From Formicarius rufipectus (taxonomy: Eukaryota; Chordata; Aves; Passeriformes; Formicariidae): a stretch of 64,000 nt of DNA. Each line of letters starts with the position of its first letter. Within the stretch, counting starts at the first letter, position 1. The notes beneath the pieces were generated by a model, which ran no database searches, was not told where the DNA came from, and worked only from the letters and a program-made list of their open reading frames with translations. Below, piece after piece: positions 12,501 to 24,078 of this stretch. The DNA is taken from the NCBI GenBank assembly GCA_013399695.1, contig VXAU01000750.1:248001-312000 (forward strand). The letters are read 5' to 3'. The translations under genes were made by a program, and so were the position numbers.

Positions 12501-15500
12501 TTGTCCTTTTGGACATTGTTTATTTTCATTCTTTATTGATGAACACACATTAAGGGCACTGGCAATGGTGAGCACTTGTAACATCTGAGTGCTCTGAGGC
12601 ATTCAGGATTTGGCCTGTAGAAATGAGAGATGAGAAACCCTTTTGTGTTTGTCTAAATCATCTTTATATTATTCATAGGCAGTTCCCTACTGGGTATTTT
12701 TTAGGAACAGATGTCATGACCACCTTTTTTGTGGAATAACCTTTATCTTTGAAGGGTTAAAATCGAGAGTGATGGCAAGTCTCCATGCTGCTGTCTAGCG
12801 TCACGTTACGTGACTCAAGGTTGTAGCCTGAATATATGGGCTAATTCTTCTAAATGATTCTTTATTCATACCTTGTACGAAGTAAGGGCCTTATTTCTCC
12901 TTTTCCACATTGCTAGATATATTATGTAGCTGAGAAGGCAGGTGTGTGGTAGGCTGTCAATCCATATCCTTAATCCCAGAAGAATATTCTCCATAGTGAC
13001 ATCTTTGCACCAGTAGGAAGTTCAGTTAAAGTCTGTCAAGCTACAGAGGGATGCATTCACATGCAATATGTTATTAAAAAAGAAAGCAAACATGAAGGAA
13101 TTGAAGCAAAGGTGGTCTCTGCAGGAGTCCTCCTCAACATAAACAAAATTCAGGTAATTCCCCACTTTTCCTTCTTCCTTAAATCGCAGCTCTCATCCTC
13201 ATTTAAATGTTTACTGTGCACTAGTGAGATGTTTTGTCAACCAGGAATTACGATGTTCCCAGACACACATGACTATAATTGTCTAGAGGTTTTTACTGTG
13301 TTCAGTTTTGAATTTTTCTCCCTGAAGAATGACAGAATTGTTTAGAGCTACCAGAGGAAAACCTACTTAAAATCTAGGAATTGCACTTATGTTCTTCAGC
13401 ATACAAATGTAGAGATAAATGAATTGGGTTTGAGAAAAATCTGTTGTTCTCTGAGAATAGAAAGACAGGGAACTTATCCTACATGATCACTATTCAGCAT
13501 CAAATGTTGGTGCAGAAATTATGGCTAATGACATTTATCTCCATTTTGGTGAATTCATTTGCATCAAGAGCTCTGTTGCACATAATTAACCATCACCACG
13601 TGCCTGAGATCAAGATCAGTATGGATTGCACTGAGTTTGCTATATGTTTTCTGTATGTTTGGAAGGATTCATAATAACTTCCTATTTTTCTGTTTATTCT
13701 TTAAAAGAATGGTAAAGGTCTGGGAAACAAAGTAATATTTCCCATGAGCTTGAGTGAGTCGTCTTCTGGAGAGACAAAAATGCATCCATTTTTTTAATGG
13801 TAATTTCCTGTGAGTCAGGATCTGAGTGGAAGACCTTTGTTCATCCCCTAACTCAGCCTATTGGGATCTCTCCTAGTGGACTTTCTGAATTGTAAATATT
13901 TTTAGTGCATAATGACACATAAAACAATATAACCTTGAGAGGTGGGATTTTTTTTTTGTTTGTTTGTTTATCTAGCCCTTAAATCTATTAATTATGAAAG
14001 AAACCTATCTCCCTTTTTCAATATATCTATTTCAGGAAAAAATTGTAGCCAAAATGCAGAGATAGATGGAGACCCAGTTGTGTGGGCTGCTGTAGCCTGC
14101 CCCATTCCACACAGGAGAATCTGTCCAGAAACAAGATTTAAACCACAGAATTTAGGACTCAAATCCAGACACCAGGTTGTTCTCAACCTTGCTATCATCA
14201 ATCTTTCTCTCATGCTTCTCCATCAAATCCGTCTTCCTTCCATATATTCCACCGCTGTACTGTTACCAGAGCTCATTCTTGAGCACAGATTTAAAATTGA
14301 GATTGCACGAGTAAGAACTGGCCACAGTGTTCACTGATACCTATTTATCTTGGGCAAGCTCTGTAACATTTGTCAAGGCTCTGCTGGCAATGTAATCTAG
14401 AGCAATCATTTCTCTCCTGTCACTGCAAATTCTGCCTGGGAAACTGTAAACCTGAAGCAGACTTCTTGGGGAGCAGCACTGAGCAAACATGGAACGACTG
14501 TGTGCACTGCTGAGTGTCAGAAAAGGTTGCGCAGTCATTTCTCGTGTCCCTTTGACAGGAGTGCCCCTCGCAGGAGAGCCGGGAGCGAGGGAGGGCAGGG
14601 CAGGGTGGGGATCCAAGGCTGCGTGGGTAGAGTGGAGAAATAGACCATTAACCAAGAGCAGAGCGTGGGAAAGCTCCGTGTTTCAAAGTGGGGTGACCTT
14701 TAGGAAATAATCTAGTTAAGCATCATGATTAACGTTCCATGTTCATTTCTTAATCCCTTGCATTATTTATTGCAAAAGTGGGGACAAAAAAACAAAGTTC
14801 AGAGGAATTGCTTTTTAAAGGGAACCCTAGGGTGATTCTGTTCAGTTGCTAGTTCTGTTTGTTAGATTTAAGACAAGTAAGATCCACCTTGCACACATCT
14901 TCAGAGCACACTTTTTGATGGTGCTGATAGTCACTGTGTACACAGCAAGATTATATTAAATTGCTGAAAGAGACACTGATACATATTATTGCCCTATTGA
15001 TTCATGAGATATTTTATTGTATGAAGTGTAAAATCAGTGCACCTCAGGTTAAATATTCAGTGTGATTTGAGGCCTTTTAGTCATAGAAATCCTATTAAGA
15101 AAGAAAGAGATCATACAGCTAAACCACTGTAAATGGCACTGAATGGTTACCTCCAGTGTCCTGTAATGATCTGAATAATGGAGAAGTCATTTGATATTCA
15201 TTGTTGAGCCATTGATCATAATGGATTCATTCATTATTAATGTGGCTGTAGTACAGTGTTGAAAGACCTGTTGGAAAGTGAGCAGGAAGATTGGTTCTGC
15301 AGAGGAAATCTTGAGATCAATAATCTTACCCGCCATGCCAGCAGTATTGCTAGAGAGGAAGTTAAGGGATATCAGTGGTTGGTTGACTCTTCAATAAGCT
15401 TGAAGAGAAAAGGAAAAAAAAAAAGAAATTGCTAGGTGGAGATGTTGAAGCTGTATCAGGAGGCTAAATTCTCTAGGCTCAAATATTGCCATCATAAATT

Positions 15501-15910
15501 AACAGAGATTCCCATCCATCATCATCACTGGTTTGAGGATCACATGCCAGATTTGGTTCCACAGAAGCCTGCCAGCTGGAGGCAGCAATGTTAGGAGATG
15601 TAAAAGGACCACCGGGGACAGAAGGGACCTCTGGACCAGTTCTGCATGTGCAGTTGTCACCCACTGTGATGCAATATAACTTTTTCTTTTAACCCAAAAA
15701 GGTCTTTGTGAACTGAAAACTCTACCTATGTATTCCTGCTAATTTTCCCAATCACTGATTCAATGTGTTTTCAAGACAGCTGAACTCCATTTGCTCTGCA
15801 TAAGCTCCAATCTTTGTATTTTTGCCTGTTTTGTTATATGATCACATTTCCTTCATATGCTGTTCATCCTGTTCATTACTAAGGCCCATCTTCAGCCTTT
15901 GTAACTTGTC
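9505..15910. other. Long unique AT-rich stretch
   Basis: No gene recognised. It includes a GC-richer patch at 9960-10100, a possible but unproven old CR1-like part near 10500-10600, an inverted repeat at 12800-12814, a short T then (TTTG)n run at 13948-13970, and a CpG-richer patch at 14480-14700. The longest open frame is 131 codons (13942-14337 on +), without recognised motifs and starting in a low-complexity run. Confidence 0.6.
12800..12817. promoter_or_regulatory. Inverted repeat with bZIP-like and AP-1-like sites
   Basis: GTCACGT and ACGTGAC face each other around one T (12800-12814), and the right arm runs into TGACTCA (12811-12817), the textbook AP-1/TRE word. The arms hold ACGT cores of the CREB/ATF and E-box type. 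The two CpGs are unusual in the AT-rich surroundings. That it works as a regulatory site is inference only. Confidence 0.3.
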
Positions 15911-16070
15911 GAATATCCTGAGCTGGAAGGTACTCACAAGGATCCTTAGAGTCCAGCTCCTGCCCTTGCACAGGACAAGCTCAGTAGTCACACCATATGC
16001 CTGGTCCAAGTGCTTCTTGAACTCGGTCAGGTTTGGTGCTGTGACCACTGCCCTGGGGAGCCTGTTCCAG
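15911..16070 (-). mobile_element. CR1 LINE 3' fragment, minus orientation
   Basis: It has the CR1 block with TATCCTGAGCTGGAAGG, CACAAGGATC, GTCCAGCTCCTG, GCACAGGACA, CACACCATATGCCTG, CTTCTTGAACTCGGTCAGG and GGGGAGCCTGTTCCAG. This is the complement of the 3' end of a second CR1 type, distinct from the copy at 9164. The terminal octamer repeat is eroded (only GAATATCC remains). Inactive 5'-truncated copy. Confidence 0.92.
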
Positions 16071-19000
16071 GCTAATTTTGTAGCTTAACAGTGTAGAATA
16101 TTATTCAAGCTAAAGTAGTAATGTCAATCTTCATGTGCAGTGGATTTGGTTCTTCAGTGAGTTAAACAAAGTTCATAAGAAGTGGTGCCTGTTCAGCTGA
16201 ACTCAAACACACCCCACAGTGGAGATGCTGTAAGGGCTCTTCAGAGGAATGTGCACAGGTATCTTTATAGCTCTTTCTTCTCCAAGTATACTTCTAAGTT
16301 TCAGCACTCAGATCTTACTTATGTAGCCAAGTATTAATTCTTTTGGTAGCCTCTTAAAAATAGTGGGCAATCAAACCAGTTCTGATATGGTCAAAAACAT
16401 GTTCTCAATTACTTTCAAACTTAGGTGCTTTTATTTTCTCTTCCTGACTGAGCAGAAATATATCAGAGCAATAAAACTTCTGTCTAGTGAGATTTTAAGG
16501 CTGCAGACAAGCAAAGCAGCAGGCTGAAGACATTTTTCAAATGTAATTCATACCTTAGGTATTAAAACTAATTACAATTTTCTTCATACTTTGATAAAGA
16601 GTGAATTGAAGGAGTGGCTATTTTGTTATAAAGGTGTGCTGGATAGGAGAGTAAAGTCAACTCTTGATTTGTCCCCTTATGTTTTTCAAGTATATACAGC
16701 AACACATTCTAGCCCAGCACAAAGAGGTAGAATATGATATTTTTTAAAATAATTCTCAGCTCCACAATTCCATTAAAATCAGTGCAAACTCATTGATACA
16801 CATGTAAGTCAACCCTGTATACAGGTAAAAGCCTAAGGTATGGTGTTTAGATATAAATACCCTAAAATTATAATAGCAAAAAATAATATTATAGCAACAA
16901 AACACAACTTCTCTTTCATTCAAATAAGTATTAGTATGTGAAATCTTTGAATGGCTATCAAAATAAAAATATCTTTCAAGAAATAAAATCTGTACCCATT
17001 TGAAACAAGCTTCCAGCCAGGCTGGTAATGCCATGGCTCTGTAAATGCAGGAGTTGAACTAATTCTCCAAAAGCTGCTGTTTCAACATTCCTGGACAGAA
17101 AACATGCCCATGCATCAGTTCATGAACTTGTTCTCTTGCATGGCTGCGTGTCTGCCGTCTGCTGAAGTGGTATTGTGCCCACTCTAGGAAACAGTGTTTC
17201 ATTTTCTGCCATGGACAAATACCAACTTGCTTTCTAGAGAAATCCTGAAAAAAGTGCAGCTGTTGTTTCTGGTTTGTTTTTGTTTTTTTTTTCCCTTCTG
17301 CACATTTCCTCTTTTCAAGCACTGTCTCTGTGTGCTTTCATTGGAAACACAGAATGGATGGTTCAGTCTTAGTCTTTTTACCATTTGCCAAAATCTTTTC
17401 TGAGCATCCCATGTTCAGCTGCGCCTGGATGATCAAGAATTCCACAGGTTCAATTGCACTGGCTGTTCAGCTGGTGTTTAGGATTTCAGGCATAAACTTG
17501 GATTATATTTTACCTGACCACAATAGGATAAGACACAACCACCATCCCCATGCTCCCTGGAAGTCATCTGACAACTTCTCCCTGCTAATGTTCCCATCAG
17601 TGTATCTGAAACAAAACAATTCCTAAGCTTTCTCTTGTGTTAAGAAGCTCACGGGCAGATTTCTTAGTCTTGGGGATGGTAACTATGAATATTCTTGCTG
17701 CTTTGCTGAGCCCCCAAGCCTTACTCTTAAACGTCCCAATTTGAATTCCTGATGTTGCCTGTGCAAGCTGAGTGGTCTGTTTTGTTCTCAATTCAAAAGG
17801 CATTCCTGCATCCATTGGCTCCACATTTGGTAGTAAATTGCATGATTACATGTGAAATAATTTCCAAAGCATACATATCAAATTAAAATTGCAACAGCAA
17901 AACAGGTAACTGGCATATGGCTCACATGAGGTCTCTTCATCACAGTGCTGAATTTCCACTTGAATAAAAAGTGCCAAGAGGGACAGTAATGCCCCTATAG
18001 AAAGGTGACATATACAGGAATAATTGAAGGATGTGTGCACTGTGTGCCAAATGGGGCAGGTAAATGGAGGTTTCAGGAGTGCCTGAGTGATCTGTGAGTA
18101 CAAGGGGAGCTGAAAGACACAAGCAGGAATGGGTTCGCAGGGAAATATCAGTCAGCTAAAGAGCAGCTTTTGTTGTGAATTTAAATCTCAGTGGCATAAT
18201 TTCCTTGTTTATCATGGAGAATCAGTTTTGACTGATGACCTGTGGAGGTTTCTTTGAGATCACTGACAGGTATGTTTAATTAGAGGCAAAGATTCTCTGG
18301 AAGCTGAGTGAGGAGTTGTGCCTCCTTCTGTGCCAGTGGAGTTCTTTTCTTTGTACCAGCTGCATTGCACAAAGGGACTGTGAGAGAAATTGCATTCAGG
18401 CAAACTCCTGACTGCATTGAAATTTCACCCTCTTAGTTTTCATTGCCATTCCCAAGTAAGTGTTAGCAAGAACAGAGTCAAACCATAGGGACTGGAAGGG
18501 TGGTCTTAGTCTCAAATGTTTTGGGAGTGGTTGAAGACCAAGGAGTTGTTGCTGCACATACTGGTCTAGTAAGGAGATAGGTCTGTTTTTGAGACTGGCT
18601 AGAACAAATGTTTGTCCATGAGAAAAGGAGGCTGCTGACCAGAGAAGCTGAGAGAAGCATCCTGGGACTGTGACTTCCTTGCAGGATCTTCTCTCCCCTG
18701 CAGATCCTCCCCTGCTTCTTTCCCATGTTAAAACTGCATGCCCACTCCACTTGCCATTAGTGATTCTGCTGCTTATGCTTGCTCTTGCTTTTTCCAGCTC
18801 CAGACTCATTCTTTCTGTCTGTCATTCCCATATCAGTTTGCTAGAGGTACAGCATTTGCACCCAGGGGAATTCTCATTTGCAGTTATTAATACAAAGTTG
18901 GTTCAATATTGTATAACAGAAAGGCCCAATAAAATTGGACAGTTGCTGTAGCTATACTAACTATGGTAAAGCTCAATGTTTAATACATACCTGGTAAGAA

Positions 19001-22000
19001 GTTTAGCAGACAAGTGCAGATACTGTATATTTATTAGATGTAACCAATAAATGTTTAGCAGCATCACAGTATTGTGTATATTTGCATTTTGTGTTGCATC
19101 ATATATTTATATACATTTACATGCTCTGTATGTAAACACACACAGGTAAGCATGACTTTGTGTTTACTAAAGGCATGTAAACAATTTACAGAGAACATGA
19201 ATCAGTTGTTGCTGAATTGAGGCCTTTTAAAGTAAGTGCTAACTGTGCTTGGAACAGTTTTCAGAAGCCCATTTAACATAGAACACAATCTAAATAATTT
19301 ATATTCCTTGAATAAAAATATTTGGTACATACTCATGTGTTTGCATATATGCATATGCACATGTCTATATTTCTAAGTGCATAATTAGCTATGTCTACCC
19401 TTTCAAAGAGGTTTCTCAGAACCAGGCTCTGAAGTCCCTTTTGCCCTTTGGCCGGAATGCACACTCATCCACGGCCATTCTTTGCAAGAAGGCAGTAAAT
19501 AATGCTTTTGACAATGGCAAGAAATAATTCTTCAGAGTGCAAGGACAGACTCTTTCATGTGGGAAACAGGTACTGCTGATAAATTTTCAAAGATCATTTT
19601 TGTGGAGGAGGCTCAAAGCAGCCATCCCAAACCGCCAGCCCCTGGATTTTTCTCAGGGCACAGGTGGAATGGGAACTTGACTGAGCAATGAGCAGGCTTT
19701 TTCAAATACATCTGGTGGTCCGAACACATCGTAGTGTCTTTCATTGCTTGAACAACATGCAGTGGCAGGAATGAAGTAAAATCAGTGATTTGTCTATCCT
19801 ATTCTGACTACACTTCACTTATATGGGAAAAAACCCAAACAACCTGCAAAGAATACTGAGATCAGAGAAAAGACCTTCATGAGACTCATGTACTTCTCTC
19901 ATTTTGGTTTCTATTATGACTATTGGGACTGTCAATATTTAAAATTAAATTCTTGCATGACAATAAATCTCACACTAATGACTGTTACACAAGTAGCAAT
20001 GATGGTAATAAAACGATAAAGTTCATGGACTGAGAAAACCATGAACTGAAAAATGATAAGTTGAGGTGGAACAACGAGATAAAAGATGAAACATGAGATG
20101 TATTGCAATCAGACTATCAGTCTACCATTGGTATAACTAATAAGAAGGAATTTAGGAAGCAGGTAGAAGGCTAGAGATGTGGGCATATAGGTACTTTGAG
20201 AAGTTGCTGTCTGCGTTAAAAAAGAGAATTTCCTAAATGGGTTGTAGTAGATATAGAAATAATTTTCAGTTTGGATGACAACAGCTCTCAGTATAGTTCA
20301 TTTTAATGGCTCCGGAATGATCACATTATGGAATTTTTTCAGATAAATTTCTATTATGTTAATGTACAGGCCAAGCAGAAAGTTTTCCTCATCCAAGTGA
20401 GCATGACTGTATCTATATTTCTTCATTTTGTTGTCTTGGCCACAGTGAGAGTTACTATGGGCCAATTAAGAGCTATGTTTTTGTTTCTGTTGCAAGAAGT
20501 TTTCAGGCAATTATGCAACTTGAAAAACAAATTAGTAATGGCAATAATAAATTAATATTATTAGTGTATCCTTGGATTGTTGGTTCTTTCTGGCATACGT
20601 TATAGTTAATTATAATTATACCATGAAAGCTATTAGAGAGCTATTTCACATGAAATTTTCCTGTGTTTTAAATACATGGGTTTTCACATTCAGTTGCACT
20701 GGTGCTATGATATATTAATACACTCCTTATAACCAAGAGAAAACTCTATCTAGAAATATTTAGCAAGGTATTATTGAGTAACTGTTTTGAGTAGTTTTTC
20801 TAACACATAATTTTAAAAATTTATTTTAAATCCTATTGAAGTACTTGGCATTTTCTAAGAACTTGTTCTTCAGATTGCAGTGACATATTTTCAATCTATG
20901 GATAGGATATGGAGATATAAAAATCGGTGGATTATGACTTATATTTACATGGCATTCCTTTTGGAAGGGAACTTGTCACTGTTACTTCCCAAATGTGGTT
21001 TTGCAAAATCAAGACAGATCATCACTGAGCATCTTTTCACCATGCTCCATTTGAAGTATATATATATTATAGTAATTTAACATAATTTCAATATGTGGCC
21101 TTTATAACTTCCAAAGAGTTAACAGGCAAGACTGTGTTATTGGTATGTGTTGTACACTGTACACCTGGTAGACTTTAGAATATGAACACAAAAATTTTCA
21201 TATTTGAATACTCAGGAACACTGCCAAGTGTGCTCATTAAAATATCTAAATTAGATCATTCTTCTAAAGTCCAGCATATACTACCACACAGAGCTATTCC
21301 CTCCTTCATTAACCTAACATTAATGATTTCATAAAGTCCAGAATGTTGAAATGTGTTACAGAAGACAATTAACATTTTCTAAAGGATTATTTGGAAAGAA
21401 AATTCCAAGATCCGTCCAAAGAAGCATTGTTATCCATTGCTAGAAAATTAATTGGTTATATTGTATGAAATATCATTACAGCTAAAAATATTCTAGTTGC
21501 TATTTCAGTCATAAAAAGCTAATCAGTTTAGTTTTGTGTAGTCTAAATACATTAGGAAGTATGCATCCTGTAAGCATTTGCTGGATTTTGATGCTGTACA
21601 GAGGGATCTCTCCTAAGATGGAGAAAAAGGATCTTCAGGTCGATTTGGAGAAAATCCAGGGCCTGTGAGAAGCAATTGTCCACTGTGGCCAGCTACAGTG
21701 GACAATGTGGTTAGGCATCCTTTTCATCAACAGCTATCCCTGTAGAAGGGGAACTGTGAGGTAAAGGTAGAATGTGAAAGGTGTATCTCCTCAGTTTCTT
21801 CTGAGCAGCTTGTGGTCCTCCTTAAATCAAGATTGTCTTTAGACAATATAGACTAATTATGTTTCTAGGTTTGTTAGTTTATATTGATCATGATGTCTTT
21901 AAACACAAGCACTTTCAGGGTTGATACTGACAGTGTCTTTCCTGTGTGCCTAAGCAGTAATTAAAAACAAAAAATAAACTCTGAATTCTTACTTACTGAG

Positions 22001-23783
22001 AATGGCTGTTTTAAGATTTTACCACCGTATTTTGGTAAACTAGATTTAACCTCAGAGGATTTATCTGTAAAATGCTGTTAAATCTTTCTAGTTGGGGGAG
22101 TAGGACCATAAGACCAAAACAAAAGATTGGCTGGCTTTCAGCAGCAGCAATTTTTTTCCTTTATAAACAGGAAATATTTTCAAAGTTCCATGTTTCAGAG
22201 TCACCAAATAACATAAAGAGGTTTTGCTTGGACCTTGAATGTTGCCAATCTTTTGCTGTTGTTGCCATTAGGGCTCAAGCCTAGATGTAAGTAGTATTAA
22301 AGAGCCTGTCAAGACTGAGATAAATACCTGGACATTTTAAATGTTACTGTGTCCATACAGAATTCTGATGTATTTTTTTCCCCTGGACAACGTTAGCAGC
22401 ACATTATTACATGGGAAGCTTCAAATACAATGCATTTTTTTCAAACCACATAGGGCATAGCTAACATTTCAAACACGTTTGCTGGCTTTCACTGAAGACT
22501 TAACACAATGCTATGAGAGTTAGTCTATGAATAAAAGCAGAGATGAAGGCTGCAAGCTTTTTGACTTTAGTGTACTCCTTTATCACCAGCAATGGCATAA
22601 AGCTAAGACTCGCAGTGTTGAATGATAATTGCTAGAAAATGACTGAGCCTTGTAACATTATAAAATAGCTTTTGTTTACACTTTTACTGCAGGGTTTTCT
22701 TGATCATTGTGTAGGGCAATGTATATCTTAAATTGACAGGTTCTACATAGCTGTAGTTTACATGCCACGATAATGCTGTAAGTCATGAGTGTGAGTGTTC
22801 CCTTAGGGGGGACAGGATTATCCTTTCACTTGATATTTCTTGGCTTTATTTCCAAAAGTACTGCACAATCTTTCTTGTTCATTTTTCATTTTGTTCTCAA
22901 TCTTATCTGAAAGGTAGTATTTCAAGATATACCAGTTGTCAACGTATCCAGTGGCAATTAACTAGAAAAACAAGTTCATCTATGCAGGCCTTCATGTACC
23001 TGAACTGGGTGACCCAGAAAAAAAAAGTTGGATATAGATTGAGTTATATTGTCAGGTATTTCTGCAGAATTCTGAAATCACCATTTTTTCCAGTAAATCA
23101 GTGTTGACTATATTGATGAGAGTGTAAATTTAATTCTATCAAAACTTTATATAATTTTAAAAAATCATAATCAATGTAACGATCTCTAATTAATCTCTCA
23201 ATAGCATTCTGAGAATTCACAAAAGATAATTCTGGCTCTGAATATATGTGAACTTCTGAAGTTCATGTGTGGTAGACTTTAAGCACTCACTGTGTCCCAT
23301 AATTTGAATATTTAAACTATTTTTATGTACTGAGAAGTCACTGTAGGTTTTTTACCTCATCTTCATTTCCCTAATGGCATGTTACTTTTGTTCTGTTCCT
23401 GTGGAAATTTTTAGGTTTGAGGCTGTTGTATATAACTATAAATAAATCAGTAGCTTTGTAAAGGCAAGGAGGAGGACTGTGATGAGGAGCAACGTTCTTT
23501 GCAGAATAAAAAGGCAGACTAAAAGCAGTCTAAAGGGAATGGCTGGTATAAGTCAGCACATTGCAAGCAAAGAATGTAGAATGTGGGTTGTGACAGACAG
23601 GTTGGATCCAGACACTGAAAAATTCATACCCTGGATCTGATTCTCAAAGCTCTCAGTCAAAGCAATGTTTTAAGTAATTTTAATATTCAATATAAGGTAC
23701 AAATGTAAGCACTGTCCTACAAACATCCACAAGAGATAAACTTGAAACAAGATAGCTTCTAAATATTCTTTGGTTGTAGATCT
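16071..23783. other. Long unique AT-rich stretch
   Basis: No gene, RNA or transposon recognised. Open frames reach only 137 codons (18396-18809 on -) with no recognised motif, and overlapping frames on both strands look equally open, which argues against coding. A T/G-rich run is at 17271-17293. A perfect hairpin is at 21675-21706. Confidence 0.6.
21675..21706. repeat. Perfect inverted repeat, 12-bp arms, 8-base loop
   Basis: ATTGTCCACTGT (21675-21686) and ACAGTGGACAAT (21695-21706) are exact reverse complements around GGCCAGCT. It is the strongest short symmetric element I found in the unique part. Function unknown: it could be a DNA cruciform or hairpin, a dimeric protein site, or chance. 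It is too short by itself for a usual miRNA precursor. Confidence 0.85.
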
Positions 23784-24078
23784 AGGAAGATGAAGATGGA
23801 CTTCTTACAAGGGCAGGTAGTGACAGGGCAGTAGGGAATGGATTCAAACTGAGAGTAGGTTTAGATTAGATGTTAGGAAAAAATTCTTCACTGGAGGATG
23901 CTGAGTAGAACAGGTTTCCCAGAGAAGTTGTGGATGTCCTTTCACTGGAGGTATTCAAAACCAGGCAGGATGGAACTCTGAACAGCCTTGTCTAGACGAA
24001 GTTGTCCCTGCTCATTGTACAGTGTTGGAACTTAAATGATCTTCAATGTCCCTTGCAAACCAAACTGTTCTATTTGTA
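23784..24078 (+). mobile_element. CR1 LINE, 5'-truncated 3' end
   Basis: Plus-strand CR1 end: CTTCTTACAAGGGCAGGTAG, GTGACAGGGCAG, TTAGATTAGATGTTAGGAAA, AATTCTTCACTGGAGG, GAGAAGTTGTGGATGTCC, TCTAGACGAAGTTGTCCCTG and TTGGAACTTAAATGATCTTC. In an active element this is the ORF2 C-terminus and 3' UTR. The terminal octamer is degraded (TGTTCTATTTG). Several substitutions and indels indicate an older copy. Confidence 0.9.

Noticed and set aside
13942..14337. 131-codon plus-strand open frame
   Set aside because: It starts in a T and (TTTG)n run, shows no recognised domain, and a competing minus-strand frame overlaps it; no splice or promoter context supports coding.
18396..18809. 137-codon minus-strand open frame
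   Set aside because: No motif recognised, and other frames in the same segment on both strands are equally long.
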